A stretch of 64,000 nt of DNA from Caprimulgus europaeus (lineage: Eukaryota; Chordata; Aves; Caprimulgiformes; Caprimulgidae), in assembly GCA_907165065.1 (NCBI GenBank), contig OU015528.1:70537474-70601473 (forward strand), in the 5' to 3' direction. Below are positions 1 through 11,676 of this stretch, one piece after another. The notes beneath the pieces are model-generated. The model made no database searches and was not told the DNA's origin. It saw only the letters and a list, made by a program, of their open reading frames with translations. Position 1 is the stretch's first letter. Every line of letters starts with the position of its first letter. A program made the position numbers and the translations under genes.

Positions 1-122
1 GTTAAAACATTTGATAAAGAGATTCTTTTCATATACAGGCTGCCAACTACAGTCTGGGGAGGTGGGACACAAAGAGTCCTCAGCAAATGGCATCTCTATA
101 AGTGAGAGAAGCCAGAAAGTGG

Positions 123-130
123 TGACGTCA
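123..130. promoter_or_regulatory. Consensus cAMP-response element motif (TGACGTCA)
   Basis: A perfect palindromic CREB/ATF site, TGACGTCA, lies about 550 bp downstream of the SEMA3C exon in transcriptional order. It holds a CpG, which is uncommon in this intron. Function is not shown; an 8-bp match can occur by chance in 64 kb. Confidence 0.25.
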
Positions 131-675
131 AGCAGGAGATGAGGGTCATAGCCAAACAGGAGGAGTCTCAGGTACCCAACTGAAGGGCAAGGGCTGACAC
201 AGACAAAACAAAAGATTGGAAAATAGTTTGGCGATTAGGCTTCAGAGTACAAACAAAAATAAAAATACTCCAAGGTTAAAGGCAACTCTGTCCCTGTTGG
301 TTTTTTCCCTACGGCCTGTAAAATGATTGCATCTATCTTATTCTTCCTTACAGGCTTCTTTTAAAAGTGCATCTCTGAAGTACTCTAAATCTTAGAGAGG
401 AGTGGAAGCCATCAACTCATACAAATTATTCTTATGAGGCCAAGCCATTCTGAATGTCACTTCAAAACAAGTAAACAGGTCAGTTTTTAAACAGAGTTTC
501 AGGAGCAGCCATGCTAATAGTTTCTTCATTTTGTATTACACATAAACCAAGGACTAACAGTTCAATAAGGGACATGTCTGGAGTTTTTCCTGCTGCAGAA
601 TAATGAAATATACATTTTCTGTCTTAAAAATAAAGCCATACAGTAAAGCAATCTTGGATTCTCAAAATAAATCTT

Positions 676-683
676 GGACTTAC
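676..683 (-). other. Splice donor after the SEMA3C exon
   Basis: On the minus strand the exon ends CTCAGT and is followed by GTAAGTCC, a near-consensus U1 5' splice site. It leaves the reading frame in phase 0, so the next exon begins with a whole codon. Confidence 0.85.
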
Positions 684-844
684 ACTGAGAGGGTCCTGGC
701 TGATATTATTAATATTCAAAGACAGAATATGATCTTTGCTGCCCACATAGATCCGATCCTGATCTTCATCCATTAATAATATCCTGTAATCTAGTGGACT
801 GTGGGATATTCTGTGATATTCAGAGGTCTTAGTTTCTTGCAGCT
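684..844 (-). CDS. SEMA3C: SEMA3C early coding exon (start of semaphorin domain)
   Basis: The reverse strand reads as 53 complete codons after two bases that finish a split codon (probably Glu), with no stop. The translation contains LQETKTSEY, then SPLDYRILLMDEDQDRIY, then VGSKDHILSLNINNIS, and ends DPLS. This is the first blade of the sema beta-propeller of a secreted class 3 semaphorin, an axon-guidance and cardiovascular-morphogenesis ligand that signals through neuropilin/plexin receptors. The MDEDQDRIYVGSKDHI stretch fits SEMA3C as I know it; SEMA3A, 3D and 3E differ here. NIS is a possible N-glycosylation sequon. The exon is probably the second coding exon. Its phase is two bases at the 5' side and zero at the 3' side. 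The signal-peptide exon is not in the window and lies upstream, to the right. Paralogue assignment is from memory of the family, not a search. Confidence 0.93.
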
Positions 845-872
845 CTGAAATAGTAAAAACAAAAAGTTAGTA
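845..872 (-). other. Splice acceptor with branch point for the SEMA3C exon
   Basis: On the minus strand the intron ends in a T-rich tract followed by ACTATTTCAG, directly before the exon. A perfect TACTAAC branch-point motif sits at 866-872, placing the candidate branch adenosine at 867, about 21 nt before the AG. The match to the ideal U2 branch sequence and the spacing strongly support this splice site. A shift of two bases (AG|AG) is possible because the exon begins AG. Confidence 0.85.
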
Positions 873-3478
873 AAGTGGTTCAGTTGCCTTCCTTGCTTCA
901 CAACTGCATTTCTTTCTAAACAAAAGCATCTTTGAACACAACTGAGGTCAATAAGAGAAGAAAACCATCAGACACTGGGTAATAATGTAATGATTGAGTT
1001 AAAACAAATTTCCCTTTCCCAGTTTGAATGCAATTTTTTAATACACTAAGGAGCTAGACACATCTCATAAAAATCAGAAATTGCTGTTATTCATTAATTT
1101 AATTAATTCTCATTTTAATGGATATGATTATTTACAGCTTTGGCTTTTAAGGAAGATCATATATTAAATTAGTCAATGTGTTCAATGCATTTTGAAGTTT
1201 ACGACAGCAGAAAATCCACAAGATCAATAAAAACTACATAAGAACAGTTTACTTTCTTTTCCCAACAGGGGTATTCACTAAGAATAGGTTGTTATAATTT
1301 TCAAGGTCAATTTTTTCTTTAGTTCTTCAACATTGTGCATGGCTCATTTAAAAGAAAGAAGTATGTATTCAGTCAAGTCTAAATGTATCCATTTATTCAG
1401 TTGTTTGTTTATGGGATTTGGATCAAACTATCAAAACTGTAGAACTAGCTCTTTTTTATTTCCACATAAATCTTTTTTCAATGAAGTGAAGTGAAAAATG
1501 TCCTTTGATCTCAGTAATGCAGGATCAGGCCTGTTAGAGGAATAGCATGAGCATCTGCAATCTAAGTATTACTTGCTGCCCTTGAGAAAGCTCAGTCTTC
1601 CTGTCTTTGCTTGGCCAATATATTTTGATGATCACTCAGATTATTTTTCTTTTCAGTAATAACAGAAGGGATATTTCTCAAGAGCTGAGAATAGAAAAAC
1701 AAACCTTTGATAATCAATTTCTCCTTATTAAAATATTTAACATATAATTATGCTTTCTTACCTCATGAACATTATTACTGGATTGTGTTCCCTGTGACTC
1801 TAAAAGGGTGGCAAATACACAGTACATATGAAAATTAAGCCTTCCTATACTGTTTATTCACAAATCTAAGAACAGAGGCCACATCTCTTATGCAAACTGT
1901 TTGTCTGGGACAATGTGGTTTGTCACTGTTGCTAAAGTTTAGTTCTTGCTAAAAGCAAAGTTTTTGCTCCCTGTAGAAACCAGTAGATGTCTTCTCCAGA
2001 ATTAGCCATCTATGCTTTTTAGATTACTAGATTAATGTGGGCTAATGATATTTTGGAAAACAAAGCTCTCATAACAAAAATATTTTTGAATGTTTGCTCT
2101 GTTAAAAAGAAAAAAAAAGTGTACCTAAAGTATGAACTTTCTGTAAAGTGCTTATTTAGTTGGAGGTATATTTTTTTATTTGAAAACTACTTGGAAAGCA
2201 ATTTTTGACAAGCTGTAGACAACACAGACAAAGGCTGCAGTCTTAGGACTTATATCTGTCTACTAGAAGTCTAATGATTGAAAGGACACTTATCAGAATA
2301 TTATTTCCATTGACAAATATGATACATAGCTCCACTTAATTTTTATCATGATTGTTCAATAGTTTCACAGGGAGATGAAAAATATCTTCAATTACTGAAG
2401 GATATGATGTTTTGATTCACTTAGACATGTGACAGCTTTCAGGAGCTAAGGGTTGCCCACATGCGTTTATTATGGTAATATTAAAAAAAACCCCAACAAC
2501 AAACCACCAAATAATATTTCTATTTCATATGTCCCTCAGCAAAAGATAAAAATACAAACAGTTTACAGTCTGCACCTAAAAGCTTAAACTAAAAACAATA
2601 CTCATTAAATATATATGAAAATTGTCCATATCATTTTCAGAAATGTTTCATCAGTGCCTGAAAAATCATTTTTTTTTTACTTTATTTTAAAAAATCTTCC
2701 CTGTAAGCTTTTAGCCAGGATTTTCAAATGCACCTGTGAGACTCACTAGCATAGTGCCATTAAAATGTGGTCCCTTTGCTCTCTCTGAAATTCTCAGACT
2801 GACCTTTCATAACAAGCCTGAGAAGCCAGTGCTCATCCCTTTTTCTGGTGGCCTTATTAACTCTACTGTAATATTTGGCAGCTGTAAGGTGAAACTTAAC
2901 CTTCTTGTAACTGTATATTTGATATTCTAGGAAAGCACACATAAACTAGGAGAGGCATCAATTTCCCACACAACACTGGGTAAATGTGAGCACAGCGATT
3001 GCACTATAAAATGCCCCTCCTTACTGCTTCAGTGACTGATAATGACTGACAAAGAATAAGCCATCATTGGCATAAAAGATGATAAAGATCATGATGATTG
3101 TTTTTAAGTGAGAGAGAAAAATAGAAATACTTGATTTCCACAAAATTCCTTTATTAAAATCCATTATTTTCCTGGATTTTTAATGTCTTTGCAATGTTAT
3201 TATTCTTTCTAAAACACCTGAAGGGTAATCTGTCTCCATCAAGCTGCTGATGAGAAGACTACCTTACGATATGCCACTAGATGATGGAAACTCAATGCCA
3301 TTCATAAGACGGAACGAAAACCCTGAAACAAGTACACATTTATTAGTTTTATTTCTTTCAGTGCTGAAGCTTACAATTTATTAGCCTCTTAGGGCTAGAA
3401 GAAGGGAATTTATAATTAATCAAATTTCCTTTTAATTTAACAAAATTTACCACATAATCACCCAAGAAAAATTGTTGG

Positions 3479-3497
3479 TTTTTTTTTTTTTTTTTTT
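3479..3497. repeat. Poly(T) tract, 19 bases
   Basis: An uninterrupted run of T in intron sequence. On the minus strand, the sense strand of SEMA3C, it is poly(A). No AATAAA or target duplication was recognised beside it, so it is probably simple-sequence expansion. Confidence 0.8.
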
Positions 3498-4730
3498 AAA
3501 TTACTATCTAAGTGTTGTTACTTGGAAAGAATGGTGGTTGGAAAGATGCTTTTCAAGTCCAAAAGTTTTTGTAAAAAAATGATGTAAACATTTACTATTC
3601 TTCAAAGCAAATTCTAGTCCATGCTTTGGGAATTTAACTAAATATTCAAGGTAGTAAATCCTATATGGAGAATGATAATGTGGGCAGCTCTCTGTGAATA
3701 TTAACAATTTTGTTTGGCGATTAAAAAAAATAATAATATATTCCATATGCAACTAACCGTTGTCCTTAATGATAAAGAATAATCTTTGTTCACCCTTTTT
3801 TCATCAGTCAGTGAATTTAGTTTTGGCTTTCCCCAATGATAAAGCCAATATCTATATAATTTCTAGTGTTAGAAATCTGATCTTTGATGATACATTATAT
3901 AGCTTTTGTCCTTTTTAATGAAAAACAAAAGCTTCAGTGAAAGTTCTCCCCAGAATGATTATTATTATTGAACTGCATATTTTGGAGATCCTGATGACTG
4001 GGAGTTTTCTCCGTACACAGTGTACAGCTTACTGATGATTAGGCTGTTTAACACTTACTCTTTAATTATCCTTCTAATGAACCACAAAAGTTAATGCGAG
4101 CATTATTTTTTTTTAAAGTTGTGTTCTTGTAGGACAAACAACAAAATATTTGTGAATAACCATTATTAACATCACAAAATCCTTTGTAACACTTAAAACT
4201 CATTGTGTTGGCCAGAACAAAACAAATTACAGCTTTCAGACTGGAAATCCAGGAAGGTGGAGATATCTCACTCACTGACGAACACAGCTTGTCATACCCA
4301 AATAGTCCAACCTGCATATGGGTACATGAGCTCGATCCACTCATCAGGTTGTCCTCTGAATGTCTTATTTATTCAGCCAACATCAGTCTTTCATCATATC
4401 TTGATTCAAATTCACTGGTGTCACAATGCCAAAAACACAGCCTGACTTACCTAACATAAGGGACATAATAATCCTTAATGTATAAGACCCTAATTAAGTA
4501 AGTTACTTTCTCTGTAGACATCTTCTACTAATATGGATGTTTGATATATATGTTACTGAAACTAATACAATTTTTAGCAAAACCTTCCCAAAATATGATT
4601 ATTTCTTATTTGCAGACCCTCATAACCACTTGTTACTGAAGAGTTCAATATAACCAAGAAATTATATTGCAGAGTTTGGTAAGCTACAGCTGCAGTATGC
4701 AAACATCCCCAACCCAAGTTCAAAGCACTG

Positions 4731-4761
4731 AGTTTATCCACAGATAAGCTGTGGATAAACT
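4731..4761. repeat. Perfect 13-bp inverted repeat with 5-nt loop
   Basis: The left arm AGTTTATCCACAG at 4731-4743 and its exact complement at 4749-4761 are separated by ATAAG. The sequence could extrude a cruciform or form a stable RNA hairpin. The arms do not extend past these limits, so it is short for a microRNA precursor. Confidence 0.85.
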
Positions 4762-6320
4762 ACAATACGTGAAAGAGTTCACGCAGCCATCTCTGCACTA
4801 TACCATCCCTGGGTTTCCAGCCTGGAAAGGTTTCTTTGATCAAATCTAGGACGCTCTGTCAAGCTTTTAATTTAGGATCCCCTGTGGTAAAGTACAAGAA
4901 ATAGTATGTTTTCCTCCTCTTTCCTTCTGGCATAAGGATTCAGTCTCAGAAAGTTGCTTATGGGGAAGTTCAGAGTGGAGGCAGCGATTTGGTGTATGTG
5001 CCTCAAAAAAAGCAGGAATAAAGCACAGCAATCCAGTTTCACATGCAGCATCACAGGGAAGGGGACAAACACCTTTCCAGAAATATGGACTGTATCTCCC
5101 CAAGGAACCTCTGCTGCCCAAATTGACATGGATTTTATGTAGCCTTACTGATGTGGAAGTCAGTAATACAATGCTGTTTTCTTTTATTCCCTCATGGGGT
5201 ATGGGGTGCACAAACATCAGATCTTGCGTACTTCTAGCAGTGAGCTTCTAGTTAAGGAGGCTGTAGAACTCTCTTAAGCCTCATTAAACCCTCAGTTTGT
5301 GCCAACAAATATGCCAGTCCATGCCAAAAGTGAAACTGCAGTGTCAAATCTCACCTTCTAGGAACTGGAATGAAACCAATTTCCTTTCTTTTCTTTTCTT
5401 AAAAAAAAAAAAACCATCTTTTTTTCCTCTATTCTTTCTATTTTTTTCCCCTAGAAAAAATTTATTTAAGTGGAATGATATTTTTACTTATCCCATCAAA
5501 TGGAAATGACACCCTTTTACTCACAGGTCACTTTTGAACAGGTAAAAAAGTAATCTGTACATATAGATTTAGATAGAGACTATAAAAAATGTTGCTAGCA
5601 TTGAAAGGAATTGATTTACATTTTAAAAATGTGAGTGGAATCAGAAGTATCTGCAAGTTACAAAAATCATTTAAAAAAATGCTTCAGCCAGAAAAAAAAT
5701 TCTGGATAATTTTAGTTTAAATATTTTCCTTTTTACTTTGTATTGATTAACTTCTCTGTTTTGTATCTTATTAGCAGAAATGATTGGAAAAGATATGGTT
5801 AAAAGGTATCAGTTTTCATAAAAATCTAATTATTTTAACTATTGTTTTCTTGGCCTTATTGATTTTTTAGTATAGAGATATGGAAGAAATAAATGTATTA
5901 TTTTTATAGCTTACATAGTACCTATGGAAAAATTATACTATTGATAATGCTGTTTTTAATCTGTGAGGTTACAATGTGACTATTTGTTTAATTTTATGTA
6001 TGGAAGGAGAACAAGGAAAACCTGAAATATTTCCTTGCAAAACTTCAGAACAATTCACCTTTGCACTGTTGATATTCCTTTTCTTTGAAGAAATCTGTAT
6101 TGATTCCTTCTGCTTAAGGGGGTGAGATAAGAGAGCTGTTAAAGCATTTTGCCACTGCTCATGCAGTGTTCAAACTAAAGCCCAACCCACAGCCAGCTCT
6201 CAAGTGAAGCTGATAATAAATGGGTACGCAGTCATTTGGCCAAAGAACCATAAGCAGCCAGATGTGCTACTAGGCAGTCCCTTGTGTGACTTAACCACAC
6301 AGGACCCAAAAAGCTCAGGT

Positions 6321-6333
6321 GGACCTTTGACCT
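6321..6333 (-). promoter_or_regulatory. DR1-type nuclear-receptor motif
   Basis: The minus strand reads AGGTCAAAGGTCC, two AGGTCA-like half-sites spaced by one base. This is the preferred arrangement for HNF4, RXR heterodimers and COUP-TF (NR2F) proteins. It lies in non-repetitive intron. Only the motif is seen; regulatory use is inference. Confidence 0.3.
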
Positions 6334-9300
6334 TTTCTTTATCGCTTTATCTTTTCTTCACACATGAGAAGTCTTTGCTTTTTTTTTTTTAATGCTGTTA
6401 GAATGAAATTTGTCTTTTTGTATAAGGAGGTAATAGGTTTATAAGGACTGGAAGTCACAGATGTGCACACTTGCTAGCTTCTGAGGCTGTGAAAGGGTTT
6501 TAATTACATTTTTACTTTAAAAAAAAAAAGTGAGTGAGAGAGGAGAAAATAGATTTACAAGTGCTCATAAAATCACAGGCTAACTAATTAACAAGATCAC
6601 TTGGAGGACAGGGAGGAAGGGAGTTCAGTCAGTACAGGCTGAAACAGGAGCCCTCTTTGCCGAGAGCTAAAATGTATAATTTGCTAGAAGGAAACTTAAT
6701 TGGTGTATTTGGAATGAGGGTAAATAACATGGAAATGTCAAAGATTTCTAAATATGGTTTAAATATACACCTTGAATACCTGTTGGTATATTTGCTAAAT
6801 GAGTTGAAAATGGAATTTAAACATTACTGGATTGAGAGAGTGAAGTCTTTTATAAATCAAAATAATAGCACTAAAGTGAAGTCTTTGGAGAATCAGGCCC
6901 AGAGGTAGCTCTAGCATGTTTGAAGAACAATCTGTCACCTTGGGCAGCTCAACATACACATTAAAAGCAGTAAAACACTCAATAGCTCTTTGTGAAGGGG
7001 ACCATGTGTTGATAGGAAAAGACATCCCAGTTAATAGTTGACCTTACGCAGAGCGTTCACATATGTCAGTAGATCAGGCCTTTTTTAACAATTCACAAGA
7101 CACACAGACATCCTAAAATCCTGGCAACTCGTGGACTTTAGAAAGATAACAAGAGAGTATTAACTGTTTTTTGATGTTTGGGCTGTTTAAAAGTTGTACT
7201 GAAAGGGGAACCAATCATGACAGAGAGCTGTTTTATTAAAACTATCAAAAATCACCAAAGAATTTTTCATCTTTGATTTGCTACTTTGAAGACTGAAGGA
7301 GGGGCAGATCCACTGAGGTGTGGGAAGCTGCCAGTTTTGTGCAGAAGGAATATGCTTTCTAAGCAAAGGCAAACACATGACAAGAGAAAGTCACTTATTT
7401 TTATGTAGGAAAATGTATTAGCATGGCTCTGTGGGACATCCATCAACCCAACATACCCTACAAGGTTAAGTGCATTTTTACTGAGGCTTTACACTATGAA
7501 GAATAGACACTATTAAATGATGGGGTTTTTTGTTGCTTTTTTTTTACTTACACAGATATTGTCATGATGAAATCATACCACATTCCACAACAGAAGCCCC
7601 ACTCCGAAACAAAGAGGAAAAATATGTCAACTTTTTCCAAACTGTAGTTGCATAGCTATTCCAAGTCTTGCCAAATATTCCGGTATTGAGATTCCTTCAT
7701 TGAGAATTATGCAAGACCACCCACAACATTCAGCCAGCCAGTCTCGCTGGGCTGTAGACACTTCTTGGCATAATTTTCAGTTTATTCCTCCACCTATCTT
7801 GCTGTAAACCTGGAATTCTCCGAATTCTTTATAGGTATTTCAATAAAAACATTGAAAACTTGGCTTCTTATATATTACCTTGTTCATATCTGCCCATTAC
7901 TAACTTGTTCAGGCTTTATTCTCATTTTTGGTTGCAAAAGCAAAGAGACAACTTCAGCAAGCATGGAGAGCCATAAAGACAGGCAACTGTGTTTAAGATT
8001 ACTGCAGCTGAGTTAGCCACATCAGATGGGAGGCAGTCTTTTCCATGTCTTGTGTATAGAAAGCTTATGTATAATAGCTCTGTAGAGTGCAAACTGCTCT
8101 CTGAGAGTTTTAAGGTGCGTACTTCAAAGTCTTCACAGATATACAGAGTTTACCTTTTTGTTTCTTTCCAACAGACACGGAGAGGGTCCTTGCCACATTG
8201 CGTAAGGCTGCGCAAGCTCAACCCTTCTCACTCACTAGCCTGGGTGCACACAGTGGCTTTGCCATTGGCTCTCGAGGTGTTCTTGTTTTCCAGATGCAGG
8301 AGTGAAAAGTTTTCAGTTGCCAAGTATGACATTATTTTTGAGAAGGAGCAAGGAAAAAAGCCACACCCATGGAGAAGTCAGTCAAATTCCACATTATTTT
8401 GCTGCCTCTGGGAGCAATATATCTTTTCATTGTAATCTCTTGTGTTTTCTTTCTTGCTTTTTTTTCTAGTGGACCAGCAATCACATCATTGTCTGTTCTT
8501 CCTCCTGTGAGGGTCAGTCATACAGAGAAATGTTCCAAGTAGCTAACAGATTAACTGGCCAGCTGAAGCTCTGACTGTACGCAGACATCAAAACTCTTTG
8601 ACCCAAATTTGAAGAAAGATATGAAAAAAGGAAGAACATTTATTATTGTAGCTGTATGCCTGAAAAATGAATTAAAACTGAAGCTAATGCTATTCTTCAA
8701 CTCAGAACAGGGCAACATGAGACTTGTGAGCTGTTCCCCCAATTCCTCACCTTCACCTTTTTTGCAACTAGCTCGTTGATCTCTGGAAGGAGAACAAGGT
8801 CTGAGTAGACTGCTCATTAGTTTTGCATCTCATTCAGGCTGTTATTTTTGTGATAAAAGCAAACTTTTTTTAGGCTTAGCTTTGCCCATCTGACTACTCC
8901 GCACAAACTGATGCAGCAGATGACGTAAGTTGGGATGTTTCTGCATATTATGGAGGGAGAGAGGGGAGCAGGGACAGTGTAAGTAAGGTTGAGTGAAGGG
9001 TAGGTTCTAGCAGTAAAACATATATTTTTTTAATGACAGAATTGTCTGTCTTTGCAAGTTTACCTTTCTGTTTCAGAGTAAGAGTGTGTTCGGTTTTGAG
9101 GTGTTAATACATTTTCATTGATGTGCCGACAACCATGCCTCTGAATTGTAGTGAAGAACTATCACATGTTGCAAAATAATCAACACTTAAAATAATGAAT
9201 GTATGATAGCAGCCTCTTCACCTCTTTTCTGACTAAAAAGCTCTTCACATCAATTCACATGCACAGTCTTTCTTTTTCTCTCCGAGCACATTGTCACTAA

Positions 9301-10969
9301 GCTGCAGAATTACTCTTGTTGCCAGAGCTAATAAAAACTCATTGAGAAAACACAGCTCAACCACCGAAATATTTCATTATATGTTCTGTAATAAAGTAAG
9401 AACTCGTTTCACTGTGGTGAGGCAGAGGAACCTTTTTCATTATATTCCTTTCTCTCCTTCAAAAAGCAACTTCCCCAGAGATTCAGCCAATCTCTGTATG
9501 TCTAGTATTGGCATTACTGCCCTTGCCGCAGTAATCCTTGCCTTTATTGATGTTACCAACTTTAGCTGCAGTTTTAGCCATGCCACTTTATCCACAGATC
9601 TTCTTAAAACATATCTGTCCTTTCTTCAGCAGTCACTTCTCACCCCTACTCTGCATTAAAAAGGGCAACTCGGTATATGCAGGATCGGTTACATTTTCAT
9701 TAATATTATCATTTTAATCAAATTAGGATTAGCTATCAGGCAAACATCAGGCATAAAGAGATCAAGCTAAATCCCCTAAATCTCAAGTGCGTAGGTTTTA
9801 TTCATTTTTCAGTAACTTAATGTAAAATTTACTCAGCCATGAGCTGAAGAAGGCTTGGAGGGCAGTATTTCACATTCAAAAGAATTCATTAATAAATTCA
9901 TATCAATGAACTGATGAATTAAAGGGTAGTATTTTTAGACACAGACAATTCTGAACACAGACGGATGCTCATAAAAGGAGACAAATTGCCTATAGCAAAA
10001 ATAAGGAAACAGGTATGTAGGATGGTGGGTATCACCTATACCTATAGCTAGGTAAACTACTGCTTCCTTTTTAGTGTGTTTTCTTGTTTCCTATCGGTAT
10101 CAGTATGTCAGTCAATATACCTCGTATTTATACACTTTTGTCTATACATCAGATAATAATTTCTATATACCAAGTCTAGAAAGTTAGCAAGCTCTGCTTT
10201 ACATCTGGGAAGGATAAAAGAAACACTTATTCTCGCTCCACTATGTGAGAAAACAAAGCAGCTGGAGGTCAATAAAGGGCATCCCCCCTTCAGTGAACCT
10301 TCAACGAACCTCTAGTCCAACATGATGCCAGAAGGGTCATTATACTGGAGATAACTTTACTAAAAGAGACAGCCACACTTGACTCCAAAGTTCTTTCACA
10401 ACTATATTACCCAAAACTTCTCTTGATATTTCTACTTCTAAAATAGAAATATTAGAACAGCAGAATACCTCTCCACAATATTCTTAATTCCTTTTCCTGT
10501 ATTCCTTTGTTTTTCTGCATGGTTAAATTACCACTTCTATCCTAATTTGATTAAATTTGATTTTGCATCCAAGAGGCCACCCAGCCTTTTGCATTAACAG
10601 GAAGCAAGCTACTTTCTGGACGTGGGTGTTTGGGATGCTTCCTGAAGCCAAGGAAACTTTGGTTTGTGAGAAGAGCAAAGGTCAAGACTATCCTTAAATA
10701 TTTTACTTTTTTTTTTTTTCCCTTGAAATACATTTTTCTGGTATATTAAATGCATTCACTCCCATTAGAGGAATAGCCATGTGTTTTCATCAAATTGCAC
10801 ATTAAATTTTTAAAATTTATTTATTTTATTTTATTTTTTTCAGATTACTGTAATGCCACAACCTGCTTCACCAGAACAGAGTTAGGCCACTTTCCTCAGA
10901 GGACTTCAGAGGTTGGACACAACTGGAAATTATTAATTTCATCATCAATGTTTACTGTTTGTGTTGCTG

Positions 10970-11025
10970 AACACCTAGGATTTCAATGGGTGTTTTCAGT
11001 ATTAAATTAATTAAGACTTAGGTGT
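10970..11025. repeat. Possible relic of an old interspersed element with ACACCTA/TAGGTGT motifs
   Basis: ACACCTAGGATTTCAATGGG followed by TGTT makes short inverted arms around a TTTCAATGGG core, and ACTTAGGTGTTTT follows at about 11017. Related TTAGGTGCCTAA-like motifs occur at 14298-14310, 44471-44487 and 48520-48560. I recall such motifs from ancient amniote repeats but cannot name the family. Confidence 0.3.
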
Positions 11026-11647
11026 TTTTTAATGTCAACTTCAAAACCTAAACACTTCCAAGCATGTGTGTATTGAATGCTATTTTATTTAAGCTTCTTT
11101 TATTTCTGTATGGATTTGGAAGCTGGAAGTGGGTCTGTCACTGTTCAGTGTCACTTTTGATGTGGTTCAGTGGGAGTAGGAGTGTTGTGCTCGAGCCCTG
11201 CAGGGAGATGTGTTCAGTGGGTAGCATGCTTGCTGTTTAAACACACAAAATGTAACTGTATTTCACTCTTCTTTGCATCATGAAGACTGACACAAAGAGT
11301 GAATTTAGGAGCACATTCCAGAGCTGCATGCTACCATCAATCTTCAAGTGATCACCAGCTGGTGTTTGGGTGCACAATAAAAGTCATGTTTAGAGGGCTG
11401 AGCATAGCCTGGTGGATTAGAGTCCACCCAACCCAAAATCCTATTCCACTGGTACTTTGCTTTTTGACTTAAGACATGTCACACAAACTCTTTGAGTTAC
11501 ATACATAAAGTGGAGGTAACAGCTTGGTTTTTATTTGACTGGGTTGTTTTTGGGTTGCACTTGCTAATGTACAGAAAGGCTTTTGAAATTAAAATGAAAT
11601 AGCTGCAGGAAGTTATTTCAAGTGTGCTTCACAGGCAAAAAGAGATA

Positions 11648-11676
11648 TTTTGTTTGTTTGTTTGTTTGTTTGTTTT
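11648..11676. repeat. (TTTG)n microsatellite
   Basis: About six to seven uninterrupted TTTG units, readable as CAAA on the other strand. Confidence 0.9.

Larger units (their letters stand above)
1..683 (-). other. SEMA3C intron downstream of the exon (partial)
   Basis: AT-rich non-coding sequence without a recognisable exon or transposon. It contains one perfect palindromic CRE motif at 123-130. It continues past the left edge of the window. Confidence 0.75.
873..11640. other. Intron segment, unique AT-rich sequence
   Basis: No recognisable exon, transposon or RNA gene. Contents noted separately: T19 at 3479-3497, a strong hairpin at 4731-4761, a DR1-type nuclear-receptor motif at 6321-6333, and a TTAGGTG/CACCTA-type element near 10970-11025. 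Open frames at 7989-8435 and 9291-9659 (plus strand) are shorter than 150 codons, show no protein family I know, and are treated as chance. Confidence 0.6.

Noticed and set aside
7989..8435. 148-codon plus-strand open frame
   Set aside because: No recognisable family or motif; length is within expectation for 64 kb scanned in six frames.
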